From the NCBI RefSeq assembly GCF_001429395.1, contig NZ_LMJT01000044.1, positions 62,001 to 126,000 of the forward strand: a stretch of 64,000 nt of DNA, given 5' to 3'. The position numbers and the translations under genes were made by a program. Below the pieces are notes generated by a model. It was not told the origin of the DNA. It saw only the letters and a list, made by a program, of their open reading frames with translations, and made no database searches. Origin of the DNA: Allobosea sp. Root381 (lineage in GTDB: Bacteria > Pseudomonadota > Alphaproteobacteria > Rhizobiales > Beijerinckiaceae). Of this stretch, positions 8,854 to 18,138 are shown piece by piece; the stretch's first letter is position 1, and each line of letters opens with the position of its first letter.

Positions 8854-9678
8854 ATGCCCGCCAAGACCGATCCCCTTGTCCATATGGGTACGATCACCGG
8901 CGGGGAGGCCCGCGACATCCTCAAGGACAATCCCGTGATCCTGCTGCCGCTGGGCAGCCATGAGGATCAGGGGCCGCATGCCCCGATGGGCGACTATCTC
9001 CTCGCCGAGAAGATCGCCGAGCTCGCCGCCATCCAAGCCAGCAAGGCCGGGACGCGCACGCTGGTCGCGCCCGTGCTGCCATTCGGCGGCGCGGATTTCT
9101 TCGGCGCGATGCCGGGCGGCATCGCTCTCTCCCAGGCGACGCTCACCGCCGTCATCGCCGAGATGGTCGATTCGCTGCACCGGCACGGGCTGACCCGCCT
9201 CATCGTCCTCAACGGCCATGGCGGCAACGTCGCGCCGATCGCGGAGGTCGCGCGCAAGCTTTTCCTGCGCGATCGCACCGTGCTGCCGAGCCTCTATCTC
9301 TGGCGGATCGGCTTCAGCCTGCTGCCCGACATCCTCGGCAAGGAGAAGGCCGTCGCCGCGGCCGGACATGGCGCCGACCCGCTGACCTCTTTCGGCCTGC
9401 ATCTCCTGCCCGAACTCATGCGCAAGGATCTCGTCCCCGAAGGCAAGCCGATGAAGCGGGATCCGCTTCTGGACCTGCCCTTCACCGGGCTCGGCACGGT
9501 CGGTTTCGAGGGCCAGGACGTCGCCCTGCCGAATGAATCGGACGACATCTGCCATCTTGGCGTCTCGCAGGGCGATCCGCGCCTGTGCTCGGCAGAAACC
9601 GGCGCCGCGCTGACGGAAAAGCTGACCGGGATCTGCGCACGCTTCATCGCGCATTACGCGAGCAAGGTCCCGGCCTGA
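8854..9678 (+). CDS. Creatininase family protein
   Basis: 274 residues. The fold signature LLPLGSHEDQGPHAPMGDY (residues 30-48) and NGHGGN later match the creatininase/creatinine amidohydrolase family, metal-dependent cytoplasmic amidohydrolases. The usual E-x-H metal-binding pair in GS-x-EQHGPH reads E37-D-Q39 here, so a metal-ligand histidine appears replaced by glutamine; His42 and Asp47 remain nearby. True creatininase activity is therefore doubtful. ATG 8854 follows an AAGGA; TTG 8845 is a weaker alternative. First gene of a rightward run with gamma-glutamyltransferase and a 2-hydroxyacid dehydrogenase, divergent from a LysR regulator. Confidence 0.85.
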   Translation: MPAKTDPLVHMGTITGGEARDILKDNPVILLPLGSHEDQGPHAPMGDYLLAEKIAELAAIQASKAGTRTLVAPVLPFGGADFFGAMPGGIALSQATLTAVIAEMVDSLHRHGLTRLIVLNGHGGNVAPIAEVARKLFLRDRTVLPSLYLWRIGFSLLPDILGKEKAVAAAGHGADPLTSFGLHLLPELMRKDLVPEGKPMKRDPLLDLPFTGLGTVGFEGQDVALPNESDDICHLGVSQGDPRLCSAETGAALTEKLTGICARFIAHYASKVPA

Positions 9679-9789
9679 GCGCCGCTCTCGATTCCCGCAT
9701 CGGCCCCATGTCCCGGCCGCTCTCGCCTCCGTCGGACGGACGGAGGATGATGACGCCGTCTTGCCATCGCTTTCGAAAGCCCGCCTGCC

Positions 9790-11466
9790 ATGAACGCCAT
9801 CACCCCCGCCCCCCGCGTGGCGCGCTTCACCTGCGAGAAGAAGCCGGCCACCGGCTCGCGCGGCATGGTCGTGACCAACCATCCGCTCGCCTCGGCTGCG
9901 GGCTCGCAGATTCTGCTCGCCGGCGGCAATGCGGTCGATGCGGCGGTGGCCGCCCTCTTCGCGCTGACCGTGGTCGAGCCGATGATGGTCGGCATCCTCG
10001 GCGGTGGCGTCTCGCATATCCGCATGGCGGACGGGCGCCACTCCGTCATCGACAACCTCTCGACCGCACCGGGCAAGGCGACGCCCGAGATGTACGACTG
10101 CCTCTCCGACGAGATCGGCAAGCAACGCGACGTGCGCGACCGCGAGAACCTGATCGGCCCCAAGGCGGTCGCGGTGCCGGGAGCCCTCGCCGGCTGGTGC
10201 GAGGCGCTCGCCCGCTTCGGCACGCTGCCGCTCGCCGAAGTGCTGCAGCCGGCGATCGCGCTGGCCGAGCGCGGCTTCGTCACCACGCCCTATCTGCGCG
10301 ACTGCATCGCCGACACCGCCAAGGATCTCGCACGCGATCCCGGCCTCGCGGCGCTGTTCCTGCCCGGCGGCGAGCCGCTGCCGGCCGGCTCTCGACTGGT
10401 GCAGACGGACTACGCGCAGACCCTCAAGCTCATCGCGCAAGAGGGGCCGGGCGTGCTCTATGGCGGCCCGCTCGGCAAGGCGCTGGCCGATTTCATGGCG
10501 CGCAATGGCGGGCTGATCGACGAGGACGATCTCGCCAGCTACCGCGTCGCGCTGCGCGAGCCGATCGAGGGCAGCTATCGCGGCCATGCCATCTTCGGCC
10601 CGCCGCCGCCCTCCTCCTCGGGCGTGCATGTCGTGCAGATGCTCAACATCCTCGAAGGCTATGACATCGGCGCGCTCGGCTTCGGCTCGGCCGATGCCGT
10701 TCATCTCCTCGCCGAGGCGCTGAAGATCGCCTTCGCCGACCGCGCTGTCGCGACCGCCGATCCCGCCTTCGTCAAGGTCCCGGTCGCCCGCCTGATCGAC
10801 AAGGCCTATGCCGCCGAGCGCCGCGCGCTGATCGAGACGGGGGCGGCAAGACGCTGGTCGTCCGGCCTGTCCGGTGGGGAATCGAACGACACAACCCATG
10901 TCACGGTCGCGGATTCCGCCGGCAACGTCATCTCCGCGACGCAGACGATCAACGGCGTCTTTGGCGCCTGCACCCAGATTCCCGGAACGGGAATGCTGAC
11001 CAACAACTACATGTTCAACTTCGATCCCCATCCCGGCCGCGCGCTCTCGATCGCGCCGGGCAAACGCGTCTTCACCTCGATGGCGCCGATGATCGTGCTG
11101 AAGGATGGCCGCCTCGCCTTCGCGCTCGGCCTCCCCGGCGCGCTCCGCATCTTCCCCTCGGCGCTGCAGGCGATCGTCAACCTGATCGACCACCGGATGA
11201 CACTGCAGGAAGCGGTCGAGGCGCCGCGCATCTGGACGGAAGGTGGCGTGCTGGAGTTGGAGGCGGCGATCCCGGATGCGGTGGCCGAGGAGTTGGCACG
11301 GCGCGGCCACCCGATCGTGCGTTCGCCACGCATCGCCGGCGGCATGAACGCGATCTCCTTCGATCCGGACGGCACGCTGACCGGCGCCGCCTGCTGGCGC
11401 GCCGACGGCACCCCCGTCGGCATCTCGGGCGGCCTCGCCAAGGCCGGCGTCCGCTTTACGATCTAA
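9790..11466 (+). CDS. Gamma-glutamyltransferase family protein
   Basis: 558 residues, normal for the Ntn-hydrolase GGT family. The proenzyme should self-cleave before Thr368 in NDTTHVTVAD, which becomes the nucleophile of the small subunit; the large-subunit GGNAVDAAVA motif (residues 45-54) and PPPSSSGVH (about 275-284) are present. Unlike E. coli GGT there is no visible signal peptide (it starts MNAITPAPRVARFTCEKK), so a cytoplasmic location is likely. Members of this family also act as cephalosporin acylases or on other gamma-glutamyl or amide substrates. The creatininase-family and 2-hydroxyacid dehydrogenase neighbours suggest an amide- or peptide-derived compound. Confidence 0.9.
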   Translation: MNAITPAPRVARFTCEKKPATGSRGMVVTNHPLASAAGSQILLAGGNAVDAAVAALFALTVVEPMMVGILGGGVSHIRMADGRHSVIDNLSTAPGKATPEMYDCLSDEIGKQRDVRDRENLIGPKAVAVPGALAGWCEALARFGTLPLAEVLQPAIALAERGFVTTPYLRDCIADTAKDLARDPGLAALFLPGGEPLPAGSRLVQTDYAQTLKLIAQEGPGVLYGGPLGKALADFMARNGGLIDEDDLASYRVALREPIEGSYRGHAIFGPPPPSSSGVHVVQMLNILEGYDIGALGFGSADAVHLLAEALKIAFADRAVATADPAFVKVPVARLIDKAYAAERRALIETGAARRWSSGLSGGESNDTTHVTVADSAGNVISATQTINGVFGACTQIPGTGMLTNNYMFNFDPHPGRALSIAPGKRVFTSMAPMIVLKDGRLAFALGLPGALRIFPSALQAIVNLIDHRMTLQEAVEAPRIWTEGGVLELEAAIPDAVAEELARRGHPIVRSPRIAGGMNAISFDPDGTLTGAACWRADGTPVGISGGLAKAGVRFTI

Positions 11467-11507
11467 GACGACCTCCTCACCGCCATCGCCACAAGCCGGA
11501 CTATCCC

Positions 11508-12473
11508 ATGCCTGAGACCATCTGCCTCCTCGACATGACCACGCCGGAGCGCGCCGAGAAGCTGCGCGCCCTGCTGCCGCCGGGCTTCGTGCTGACCCAC
11601 GGCACCGCCCGCGGCGAGGAGCACATGAAAGAGATCATCGCCGACGCCGACTATGCCATCGCCGGCCAGGTCGCCGTCGGCGGCGAGGTGCTGCGGGCGG
11701 CGAAGAAGCTGAAGCTGCTGCACAAATGGGGCGTCGGTGTCGACAATCTCGATCTCGCCGCGGCCAGGGAGCTCGGCATCACGGTCGCCCGCACGACCGG
11801 CAGCAACGCCATTCCCGTCGCCGAGTTCGCGCTCGGGCTCACGCTCTCGGCGCTGCGCTTCATCGGCTATGGCCATGCCGAGCTGAAGAAGGGCCATTGG
11901 GCCAGCGGCCCGATGCCCGGCGACGCCTTCATGCTCTCCGGCAAGACCGTCGGCATCGTCGGCTTCGGCGCGATCGGCCAGAACCTGGCGAAGCTGCTCC
12001 GCGGCTTCGGCTGCACGATCCTCTACAGCAAGCGCCAGCCGCTATCGCCCGAGGACGAAGCCCGGCTCGGCGTCCGCCATGCGACCTTAAGCGAGATACT
12101 GGAACACTCAGATATCGTCTCGCTGCACTGCCCGCTGACGCCGGAGACCGCGAACCTGATCGATGCCGCCGCCTTCAAGGCGATGAAGCGCACCGCCGTG
12201 CTGGTCAACGTCGCCCGCGGCGGCGTGGTCGACGAGGCAGCCCTGATCCAGGCGCTGAAGACCCGCGAGATCTCGGGAGCGGCGATGGACGTGTTCTCGA
12301 TCGAGCCGCTGCCGGCCGACAGCGAGCTGCTCACGCTCGACAATCTGGTGGTGACGCCGCACATCGCCGCAATGGCGGCCGACAACTTCGCCCCCACCGT
12401 CTCTCGCATGTTCGCGAACATGGCTCTGGTCTCGGCCGGAAAACCGGTTCCGATCGGCGATCTCGTCCCCTGA
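11508..12473 (+). CDS. D-2-hydroxyacid dehydrogenase (phosphoglycerate dehydrogenase-like)
   Basis: 321 residues. The NAD-binding Rossmann motif GKTVGIVGFGAIGQNLAKLL is near residues 145-165. The catalytic Arg lies in NVARGGVVDE (about residue 235) and the catalytic His in TPHIAAM near the C-terminus. It lacks the ACT domain of SerA. It should interconvert a 2-keto acid and a D-2-hydroxy acid with NAD(H). It begins 41 bp after the gamma-glutamyltransferase gene and closes that putative operon; the 119 bp beyond it hold the FNR box of the cco operon. Confidence 0.9.
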   Translation: MPETICLLDMTTPERAEKLRALLPPGFVLTHGTARGEEHMKEIIADADYAIAGQVAVGGEVLRAAKKLKLLHKWGVGVDNLDLAAARELGITVARTTGSNAIPVAEFALGLTLSALRFIGYGHAELKKGHWASGPMPGDAFMLSGKTVGIVGFGAIGQNLAKLLRGFGCTILYSKRQPLSPEDEARLGVRHATLSEILEHSDIVSLHCPLTPETANLIDAAAFKAMKRTAVLVNVARGGVVDEAALIQALKTREISGAAMDVFSIEPLPADSELLTLDNLVVTPHIAAMAADNFAPTVSRMFANMALVSAGKPVPIGDLVP

Positions 12474-12501
12474 TCGGCGACGCCGCAGCGCAGCAATCCG
12501 C

Positions 12502-12515
12502 TTGACCTGAATCAA
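12502..12515 (+). promoter_or_regulatory. FNR/FixK-type box upstream of ccoN
   Basis: TTGACCTGAATCAA matches the FNR/FixK/Anr consensus TTGAT-N4-ATCAA with one substitution. Its centre is about 84 bases before the ccoN start, so a class II promoter would place transcription start about 41 bases downstream near 12550. Control of cbb3 oxidase operons by FixK or FnrL under low oxygen is well established in alphaproteobacteria. Confidence 0.85.
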
Positions 12516-12592
12516 GGTCGCTGCCGCCCCAACAGCTAAGCCTCAACTGGTCGGCCGGCGCGAACAGCGCGGCCAAAAGGCGGGGACTGGGC

Positions 12593-14257
12593 ATGGCGGC
12601 GGGCAATCCGATCAGACAAGCGACGATAGGCGAAATCGTCGGCATAATGCTGGCAGCAGCAGCCTTTCTGGGGCTGCTGGTCATAGCGGCGAAGACCGAC
12701 CATGCGGGCTACGCTTTCCATGCCTTTCTCGGCATGGCGGCTGCGCTGGCCTCGGTCTTCCTCATCGGCAATCGCTGCTTCCGCCCTGGCACCGGGCCGG
12801 CGCCGCAGGAGATCGACGGTCGTCCGAACTATAACATGGACCCCGTCAAGTTCGGCGTCATCGCCTCGGTGTTCTGGGGCATCGCCGGATTTGCGGTCGG
12901 GCTGATCCTTGCCCTGCAGCTCGCCTATCCCGCGCTCAACTTCGATCTGCCCTGGATCAATTTCGGCCGTTTGCGGCCGCTCCACACCTCGGCGGTGATC
13001 TTCGCCTTCGGCGGCAACGTGCTGATCGCGACCTCCTTCTACGTCGTGCAGCGGACCTCGCGCGCCCGCCTCGCGGGCGATCTCTCGCCCTGGTTCGTGA
13101 TGCTTGGCTACAACCTCTTCATCGTCATCGCCGGCACCGGCTATCTGCTCGGCATCACCCAGAGCAAGGAATACGCCGAGCCCGAATGGTACGCCGATCT
13201 CTGGCTGACCATCGTCTGGGTCGTCTACCTCTTCGTGTTCCTGGCGACGCTGGCGAAGCGCAAGGAGCCGCACATCTATGTGGCGAACTGGTTCTACCTC
13301 GCCTTCATCCTGACCATCGCCGTCCTGCATATCGGCAACAACCTGGCGCTGCCGGTCTCGGTCTTCTCGCCGCGCTCCTACATCGTCTGGTCCGGCGTTC
13401 AGGACGCCATGTTCCAGTGGTGGTACGGCCATAACGCGGTCGGCTTCTTCCTCACCGCCGGCTTCCTCGCGATCGTCTATTACTTCGTGCCCAAGCGCGC
13501 GAACCGGCCGGTCTACAGCTACCGACTCTCGATCATCCACTTCTGGGCGCTGATCTTCCTCTACATCTGGGCCGGCCCGCACCACCTGCACTACACCGCC
13601 CTGCCCGACTGGGCGCAGACGCTCGGCATGACCTTCTCGATCATGCTCTGGATGCCCTCCTGGGGCGGCATGATCAACGGAATCATGACCCTGTCCGGCG
13701 CCTGGGACAAGCTGCGTACCGACCCGGTGCTGCGCATGATGGTGGTCTCGCTCGCCTTCTACGGCATGGCGACCTTCGAGGGGCCGCTGATGTCGATCAA
13801 GGCGGTCAACTCGCTGTCGCACTACACCGACTGGACCATCGGACACGTCCATGCCGGCGCGCTCGGCTGGGTCGCGTATATCTCCTTCGGCGCGCTCTAT
13901 TGCCTCGTGCCCTGGCTCTGGAACCGAAAGGATCTGTATTCGCTCAAGCTCGTGAGTTGGCATTTCTGGATCTCGACGCTCGGTATCGTGTTCTACATCT
14001 GCGCGATGTGGGTGTCGGGCATCCTCCAGGGCCTGATGTGGCGGGCCTACACTTCGCTCGGCTTCCTCGAATACTCCTTCATCGAGACGGTCGCGGCGAT
14101 GCACCCCTTCTATGTCATCCGCGCGCTCGGCGGAGCTCTGTTCCTGATCGGCGCGCTGATCATGGCCTTCAATCTCTGGATGACGGTCCGGCACGGCGCG
14201 GAGGACGCCGCCGAGGCGGACTTCACCCGGCAGCCCCAGCTCGTCCCGGCCGAGTAA
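12593..14257 (+). CDS. ccoN: cbb3-type cytochrome c oxidase subunit I
   Basis: 554 residues with about 12-14 transmembrane segments. It is the catalytic subunit, holding heme b and the heme b3-CuB site that reduces oxygen and pumps protons across the inner membrane. Conserved stretches include [15 protein letters not shown] with a heme-ligand His, [13 protein letters not shown] and [13 protein letters not shown] with CuB-region histidines, and [10 protein letters not shown]. It heads ccoNOQP-GHIS, directly behind an FNR/FixK box. The start ATG follows AAGGCGGGGA. Confidence 0.97.
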   Translation: MAAGNPIRQATIGEIVGIMLAAAAFLGLLVIAAKTDHAGYAFHAFLGMAAALASVFLIGNRCFRPGTGPAPQEIDGRPNYNMDPVKFGVIASVFWGIAGFAVGLILALQLAYPALNFDLPWINFGRLRPLHTSAVIFAFGGNVLIATSFYVVQRTSRARLAGDLSPWFVMLGYNLFIVIAGTGYLLGITQSKEYAEPEWYADLWLTIVWVVYLFVFLATLAKRKEPHIYVANWFYLAFILTIAVLHIGNNLALPVSVFSPRSYIVWSGVQDAMFQWWYGHNAVGFFLTAGFLAIVYYFVPKRANRPVYSYRLSIIHFWALIFLYIWAGPHHLHYTALPDWAQTLGMTFSIMLWMPSWGGMINGIMTLSGAWDKLRTDPVLRMMVVSLAFYGMATFEGPLMSIKAVNSLSHYTDWTIGHVHAGALGWVAYISFGALYCLVPWLWNRKDLYSLKLVSWHFWISTLGIVFYICAMWVSGILQGLMWRAYTSLGFLEYSFIETVAAMHPFYVIRALGGALFLIGALIMAFNLWMTVRHGAEDAAEADFTRQPQLVPAE

Positions 14258-14270
14258 AGGACCCCTCCCG

Positions 14271-15056
14271 ATGTCGAGCCCCAACATCTCCGCGTCCGCC
14301 CCGAAGAAGGCGCTCCCGCGCAAGTCCCTCTGGGCCAAGCACAAGATCTTCGAGACCAACTCCATCGTCCTGATCATCGGCACGCTGCTGGTGATCTCGG
14401 TTGGCGGGCTGGTCGAGATCGCCCCGCTCTTCTACCTGAAGAATACGATCGAAAAGGTCGAGGGCATGCGGCCCTATACGCCGCTCGAGCTCGCCGGCCG
14501 CGCGATCTATGTCCGCGAGGGCTGCTACAACTGCCACAGCCAGATGATCCGGCCGCTGCGCGACGAGATCGAGCGCTACGGGCATTACTCGCTCGCCGCT
14601 GAGAGCATGTACGACAAGCCCTTCCAGTGGGGCTCCAAGCGTACGGGCCCGGACCTCGCCCGCGTCGGCGGCAAGTATTCGGACGAGTGGCAGCGCGTCC
14701 ATCTCGCAGAGCCGCGCGCGCTGGTGCCGCAGTCGATCATGCCGGGCTATCCCTTCCTGGCCAGGACCGAGCTGAAGTTCGGCGACATCGCCGACGACCT
14801 GCGCGCCAACCGCGGCGGCGGCGTGCCCTATACCGACGAGATGATCGCCCAGGCGGAAACCGACCTGAAGGCCCAGGCGACGCCCGACCATCCCAGGGCG
14901 GCCGAGCTCGAGGCGCGCTACCCGAAGGTCCAGGCGCGTGACTTCGACGGCGACCCGACCCGCATCACCGAGGCCGACGCGCTGATCGCCTATCTCCAGG
15001 TCCTGGGCACGCTCGTCGACTTCAAGCTCTACGACGACAAAGCCAACATCCGCTGA
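14271..15056 (+). CDS. ccoO: cbb3-type cytochrome c oxidase subunit II (mono-heme)
   Basis: 261 residues: one N-terminal membrane anchor (about residues 34-57) and a periplasmic domain with one c-type heme site, [11 protein letters not shown]. It relays electrons from CcoP to CcoN. It starts 13 bp after ccoN with a nearby AAAGGA. Length is slightly above the roughly 240 residues common in the family; the C-terminal half otherwise aligns with CcoO, including SIMPGYPFL with the distal Met ligand. Confidence 0.96.
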   Translation: MSSPNISASAPKKALPRKSLWAKHKIFETNSIVLIIGTLLVISVGGLVEIAPLFYLKNTIEKVEGMRPYTPLELAGRAIYVREGCYNCHSQMIRPLRDEIERYGHYSLAAESMYDKPFQWGSKRTGPDLARVGGKYSDEWQRVHLAEPRALVPQSIMPGYPFLARTELKFGDIADDLRANRGGGVPYTDEMIAQAETDLKAQATPDHPRAAELEARYPKVQARDFDGDPTRITEADALIAYLQVLGTLVDFKLYDDKANIR

Positions 15057-15067
15057 GGAAGGCCATC

Positions 15068-15223
15068 ATGGACACGACCTATCGGTGGCTCGCGCACTTC
15101 GCCCAGTCAGCCGGCCTGCTCTACTTCGTCGGCATCTTCCTCTCCGTCTGTCTCTACGCCTTCTGGCCGGCCAATCGCGCCCGCTTCGAAGAGGCTGCCC
15201 GCACCCCGTTGCAGGACGATTGA
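15068..15223 (+). CDS. ccoQ: cbb3 oxidase small subunit CcoQ
   Basis: A 51-residue single-span membrane protein between ccoO and ccoP, where CcoQ belongs. It begins MDTTYRWLAHFAQSAGLLYF, has one hydrophobic helix (about residues 16-34), then WPANRARFEEAAR and an acidic end. CcoQ stabilises the assembled oxidase. It lies 11 bp after ccoO and 3 bp before ccoP; AGGAAGG precedes the ATG. Identification rests on position, size and the WPANR-type motif. Confidence 0.93.
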   Translation: MDTTYRWLAHFAQSAGLLYFVGIFLSVCLYAFWPANRARFEEAARTPLQDD

Positions 15224-15226
15224 GTC

Positions 15227-16114
15227 ATGAACAAGCATCAGGACACGCCTCACGAGATCGACGCCCATACCGGCCACACCACCACCGGTCATGAATGGGA
15301 CGGCATCCGCGAACTCAATACGCCGCTTCCGCGCTGGTGGCTCGGCATCTTCTACGCCACCATCGTCTGGTCGGTCGGCTACTGGGTGGTCTACCCGGCC
15401 TGGCCGCTGATCAGCGACGCGACCAAGGGCGTGATCGGCTACGCCTCGCGCCTCGAGATCGCGCAGGATCTGGCCCTGCTCCAGCAGCAGCGTGCGGCCC
15501 AGGCGAGCGGGCTGGCGGAAGCCTCGCTCGAGCAGATCAAGGCCGATCCCGCCCTGTTCCGCATCGCCATGGCCCAGGGCAAGGCCGCTTTCGGCGACAA
15601 CTGCTCGGCCTGCCACGGCGTCGGTGGCGCCGGTGCCAAGGGCTACCCCAACCTGAACGACGACGACTGGCTCTGGGGCGGCACGCTCGCCGACATCCAC
15701 CTGACCCTCGAACACGGCATCCGGGTGGCCGGCAACAACGACACGCGCATCAGCCAGATGCCGGCCTTCGGCAAGGACGGCATGCTCAAGCCGGCCGAGA
15801 TCCGCGACGTCGCCAACCATGTCCGCGAGTTGGCCGGCCTCTCGACGGAGCCGGGAGCCGATCTCGCCAAGGGACGCGAGCACTATGCGGCGAATTGCGC
15901 CGCCTGCCATGGCGACGCCGGCAAGGGCAGCAAGGAGCTCGGCGCGCCCGACCTGACCGACGCCATCTCGCTCTACGGCATGGACCTGGCCTCGCTCACC
16001 GAGACCATCTCCAACAGCCGCGCCGGCGTAATGCCCGCCTGGAGCCAGCGCCTCGACGCCACCACGCTGAAGGCGCTGACCGTCTACGTGCATTCGCTTG
16101 GCGGAGGCCAGTAG
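15227..16114 (+). CDS. ccoP: cbb3-type cytochrome c oxidase subunit III (di-heme)
   Basis: 295 residues. The N-terminal section has the family PLPRWWLGIFYATIVWSVGYW segment, which anchors the protein, then two periplasmic cytochrome c domains with heme sites C126-S-A-C-H and C224-A-A-C-H. It accepts electrons from soluble or membrane c cytochromes and passes them to CcoO. Normal length and position within the cco operon. Confidence 0.96.
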   Translation: MNKHQDTPHEIDAHTGHTTTGHEWDGIRELNTPLPRWWLGIFYATIVWSVGYWVVYPAWPLISDATKGVIGYASRLEIAQDLALLQQQRAAQASGLAEASLEQIKADPALFRIAMAQGKAAFGDNCSACHGVGGAGAKGYPNLNDDDWLWGGTLADIHLTLEHGIRVAGNNDTRISQMPAFGKDGMLKPAEIRDVANHVRELAGLSTEPGADLAKGREHYAANCAACHGDAGKGSKELGAPDLTDAISLYGMDLASLTETISNSRAGVMPAWSQRLDATTLKALTVYVHSLGGGQ

Positions 16115-16117
16115 GCC

Positions 16118-17560
16118 ATGTCCATCCACGATGCCGAGGCAGAGGCCGGCCCGCTCTTCGCGGCGACGAGGAAGGTCTATCCGCAGAGCGTGTCCGGCCC
16201 CTACCGGCGCACCAAGTGGATCATCCTCGTCCTCTGCCTCGGCATCTACTACCTGCTGCCCTTCCTGCGCTGGGACCGCGGCCCCAACCTGCCGAACCAG
16301 GCCATATTGGCCGACATCGGAAACGCCCGCTTCTACTTCTTCTTCATCGAGCTCTGGCCGCAGGAGGTCTATTACTTCACCGGCCTGCTGATCATGGCCG
16401 CCTTCGTGCTGTTCCTGATGAACGCTGTCGCGGGGCGGGTCTGGTGCGGCTATCTTTGCCCCCAGACCGTCTGGACCGATCTCTTCCTCGCGGTCGAGCG
16501 CTTCTTCGAGGGCGACCGGCGCGAGCGCATCAAGCGCGACGAGGGCCCCTGGGACGCCGACAGGATCTGGCGCAAGAGCGCCAAGCATCTCGTCTGGCTG
16601 CTGATCGCCTGGTGGACCGGCGGCGCCTGGGTTCTCTACTTCGCCGACGCCCCGACGCTGGTGCGCCAGCTCGCGGCCTTCGAGGCGCCGATGACGGCCT
16701 ATGTCTTCATCGGGACCTTGACCTTCACGACCTATGCGCTCGCGGGCATCATGCGCGAGCAGGTCTGCAACTACATGTGCCCCTGGCCGCGCATCCAGGC
16801 GGCGCTGACCGACAGCGAGGCGCTCAACGTCACCTATCGCTACGACCGCGGCGATCCGCGCGTCTCGCTGCGGCAGGCGGAACGCCTGCGCAGGCAGGGC
16901 GACCCGGCGGGCGACTGCATCGACTGCCGGCAATGCGTCGTCGTCTGCCCCACCGGCATCGACATCCGCGACGGGGCCCAGCTCGACTGCATCCAGTGCG
17001 GCCTGTGCATCGACGCCTGCGACAACGTCATGGACAAGATCGGCCGGCCGCACGGGTTGATCGGCTTCGACACCGAAGACAACGTCGAGCGCCGGATCGC
17101 AGGCGAGAAGCCGGTCTATCGGCCGCTCCGCCTGCGCACACTGACCTATGCCGCGCTGATCGTGGTCGTCGGCGGGGCGATGGTCTGGCAGCTGGCCACC
17201 CGCCGCACCGTCGAGCTCTCGGTTCTGCACGAGCGCGCGCCGCTTTTCGTCAGGCTCAGCGACGGCGCGATCCGCAATGCCTACACCATCCGCATCCTGA
17301 ACAAGCGGCCGGAAGAGCGCCCGATCGCGCTGTCCGTAGAAGGCCTGCCCGGACTGCGCATCGAGACGGTCGGCGTGCCCGCCACCGCCGATCTGCGCCC
17401 GGTCGTGACGGTCGAGCCCGACACCTCGCGCGAGGTCCGCGTGCTGGTGACGCTGCCGGCCGAAATCCATCCCGACAAGTCCCAGACGATCACCTTCACC
17501 GCCTCCGATCTGTTCGCCGGCGAGGTCGTGACCGCCCAGGATCATTTCATCGCGCCCTGA
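16118..17560 (+). CDS. ccoG: Cytochrome c oxidase accessory protein CcoG (FixG)
   Basis: 480-residue inner-membrane iron-sulfur protein with about five membrane spans. Two 4Fe-4S motifs are clear: CIDCRQCVVVCP and CIQCGLCIDACD (about residues 267-308), and the NapH-like WCGYLCPQTVW and EQVCNYMCPWPR motifs are present. The C-terminal 130 residues form the periplasmic Ig-like FixG_C domain. In related bacteria CcoG reduces Cu(II) for cbb3 assembly. It starts 3 bp after ccoP. Confidence 0.95.
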   Translation: MSIHDAEAEAGPLFAATRKVYPQSVSGPYRRTKWIILVLCLGIYYLLPFLRWDRGPNLPNQAILADIGNARFYFFFIELWPQEVYYFTGLLIMAAFVLFLMNAVAGRVWCGYLCPQTVWTDLFLAVERFFEGDRRERIKRDEGPWDADRIWRKSAKHLVWLLIAWWTGGAWVLYFADAPTLVRQLAAFEAPMTAYVFIGTLTFTTYALAGIMREQVCNYMCPWPRIQAALTDSEALNVTYRYDRGDPRVSLRQAERLRRQGDPAGDCIDCRQCVVVCPTGIDIRDGAQLDCIQCGLCIDACDNVMDKIGRPHGLIGFDTEDNVERRIAGEKPVYRPLRLRTLTYAALIVVVGGAMVWQLATRRTVELSVLHERAPLFVRLSDGAIRNAYTIRILNKRPEERPIALSVEGLPGLRIETVGVPATADLRPVVTVEPDTSREVRVLVTLPAEIHPDKSQTITFTASDLFAGEVVTAQDHFIAP

Positions 17561-17609
17561 GGGGGCAAGCTAGGTCCTGCCAACCATGTCCTGCTGTGGA
17601 GCCTTCATC

Positions 17610-18134
17610 ATGCCCGTCGACCTGACCTCGCCGCCCCAGTCACGCCCCGTCGAGCCCTATCGGCTGACGGGCCGCAAGATGCTCGCCTTCATGGTCGCGT
17701 TCTTCGTGGTCGTAGCCGGCGCCAATGCCGTAATGATGATCGCCGCGATCCGCACCATGCCCGGCGTCGAGGTGAAGAGCGCCTATGAGACCAGCCAACG
17801 CTTCAACGGCGAGATCGCGCGCATGCAGTCGCAGTCCGAGCGCGGCTGGCAGGCCGAAGCGCGCCTGCTCCGCACCGGGCCCGACGCTGCCCTGACCCTG
17901 TCGCTGCGCGACCGCGCCGGCAGGTCGGTTACTGGCCTCGCCATCGAGGCCAGGCTGGAACACCCCGCGACGCGCCAGCAGGACCATGCCGCGAGCCTGC
18001 GCGAGACCGGCCCCGGTGACTACGAGGCCAGGATCGCCGCCGTGCACGGCGGCAACTGGACGCTCGCCATCAGCGCCCTGCGCGGCGAGGAGCAGGTCTT
18101 CAGCTCCCGCAGCCGCGTCGTCCTGAAGGACTAA
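17610..18134 (+). CDS. ccoH: cbb3 oxidase assembly protein CcoH (FixH)
   Basis: 174 residues from ATG 17610, which has GGAG about 9 bases upstream; ATG 17586 would add eight residues (MSCCGAFI) and cannot be excluded. One N-terminal helix (KMLAFMVAFFVVVAGANAVM) is followed by a periplasmic FixH domain. CcoH is needed for stable assembly of cbb3 oxidase. It lies between ccoG and ccoI with tight spacing, only four bases before ccoI. Confidence 0.92.
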   Translation: MPVDLTSPPQSRPVEPYRLTGRKMLAFMVAFFVVVAGANAVMMIAAIRTMPGVEVKSAYETSQRFNGEIARMQSQSERGWQAEARLLRTGPDAALTLSLRDRAGRSVTGLAIEARLEHPATRQQDHAASLRETGPGDYEARIAAVHGGNWTLAISALRGEEQVFSSRSRVVLKD

Positions 18135-18138
18135 AACC

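Noticed and set aside
8647-11310. 887-codon open frame on the minus strand
   Set aside because: Antisense to the creatininase-family and gamma-glutamyltransferase genes; no recognisable domain and low-complexity composition.
15107-17545. 812-codon open frame on the minus strand
   Set aside because: Antisense to ccoQ, ccoP and ccoG, which have intact heme and iron-sulfur motifs.
15295-17625. 776-codon plus-strand frame overlapping ccoP and ccoG
   Set aside because: Plus-one shadow of the cco genes; Arg/Pro/Ala-rich and without heme or cluster motifs.
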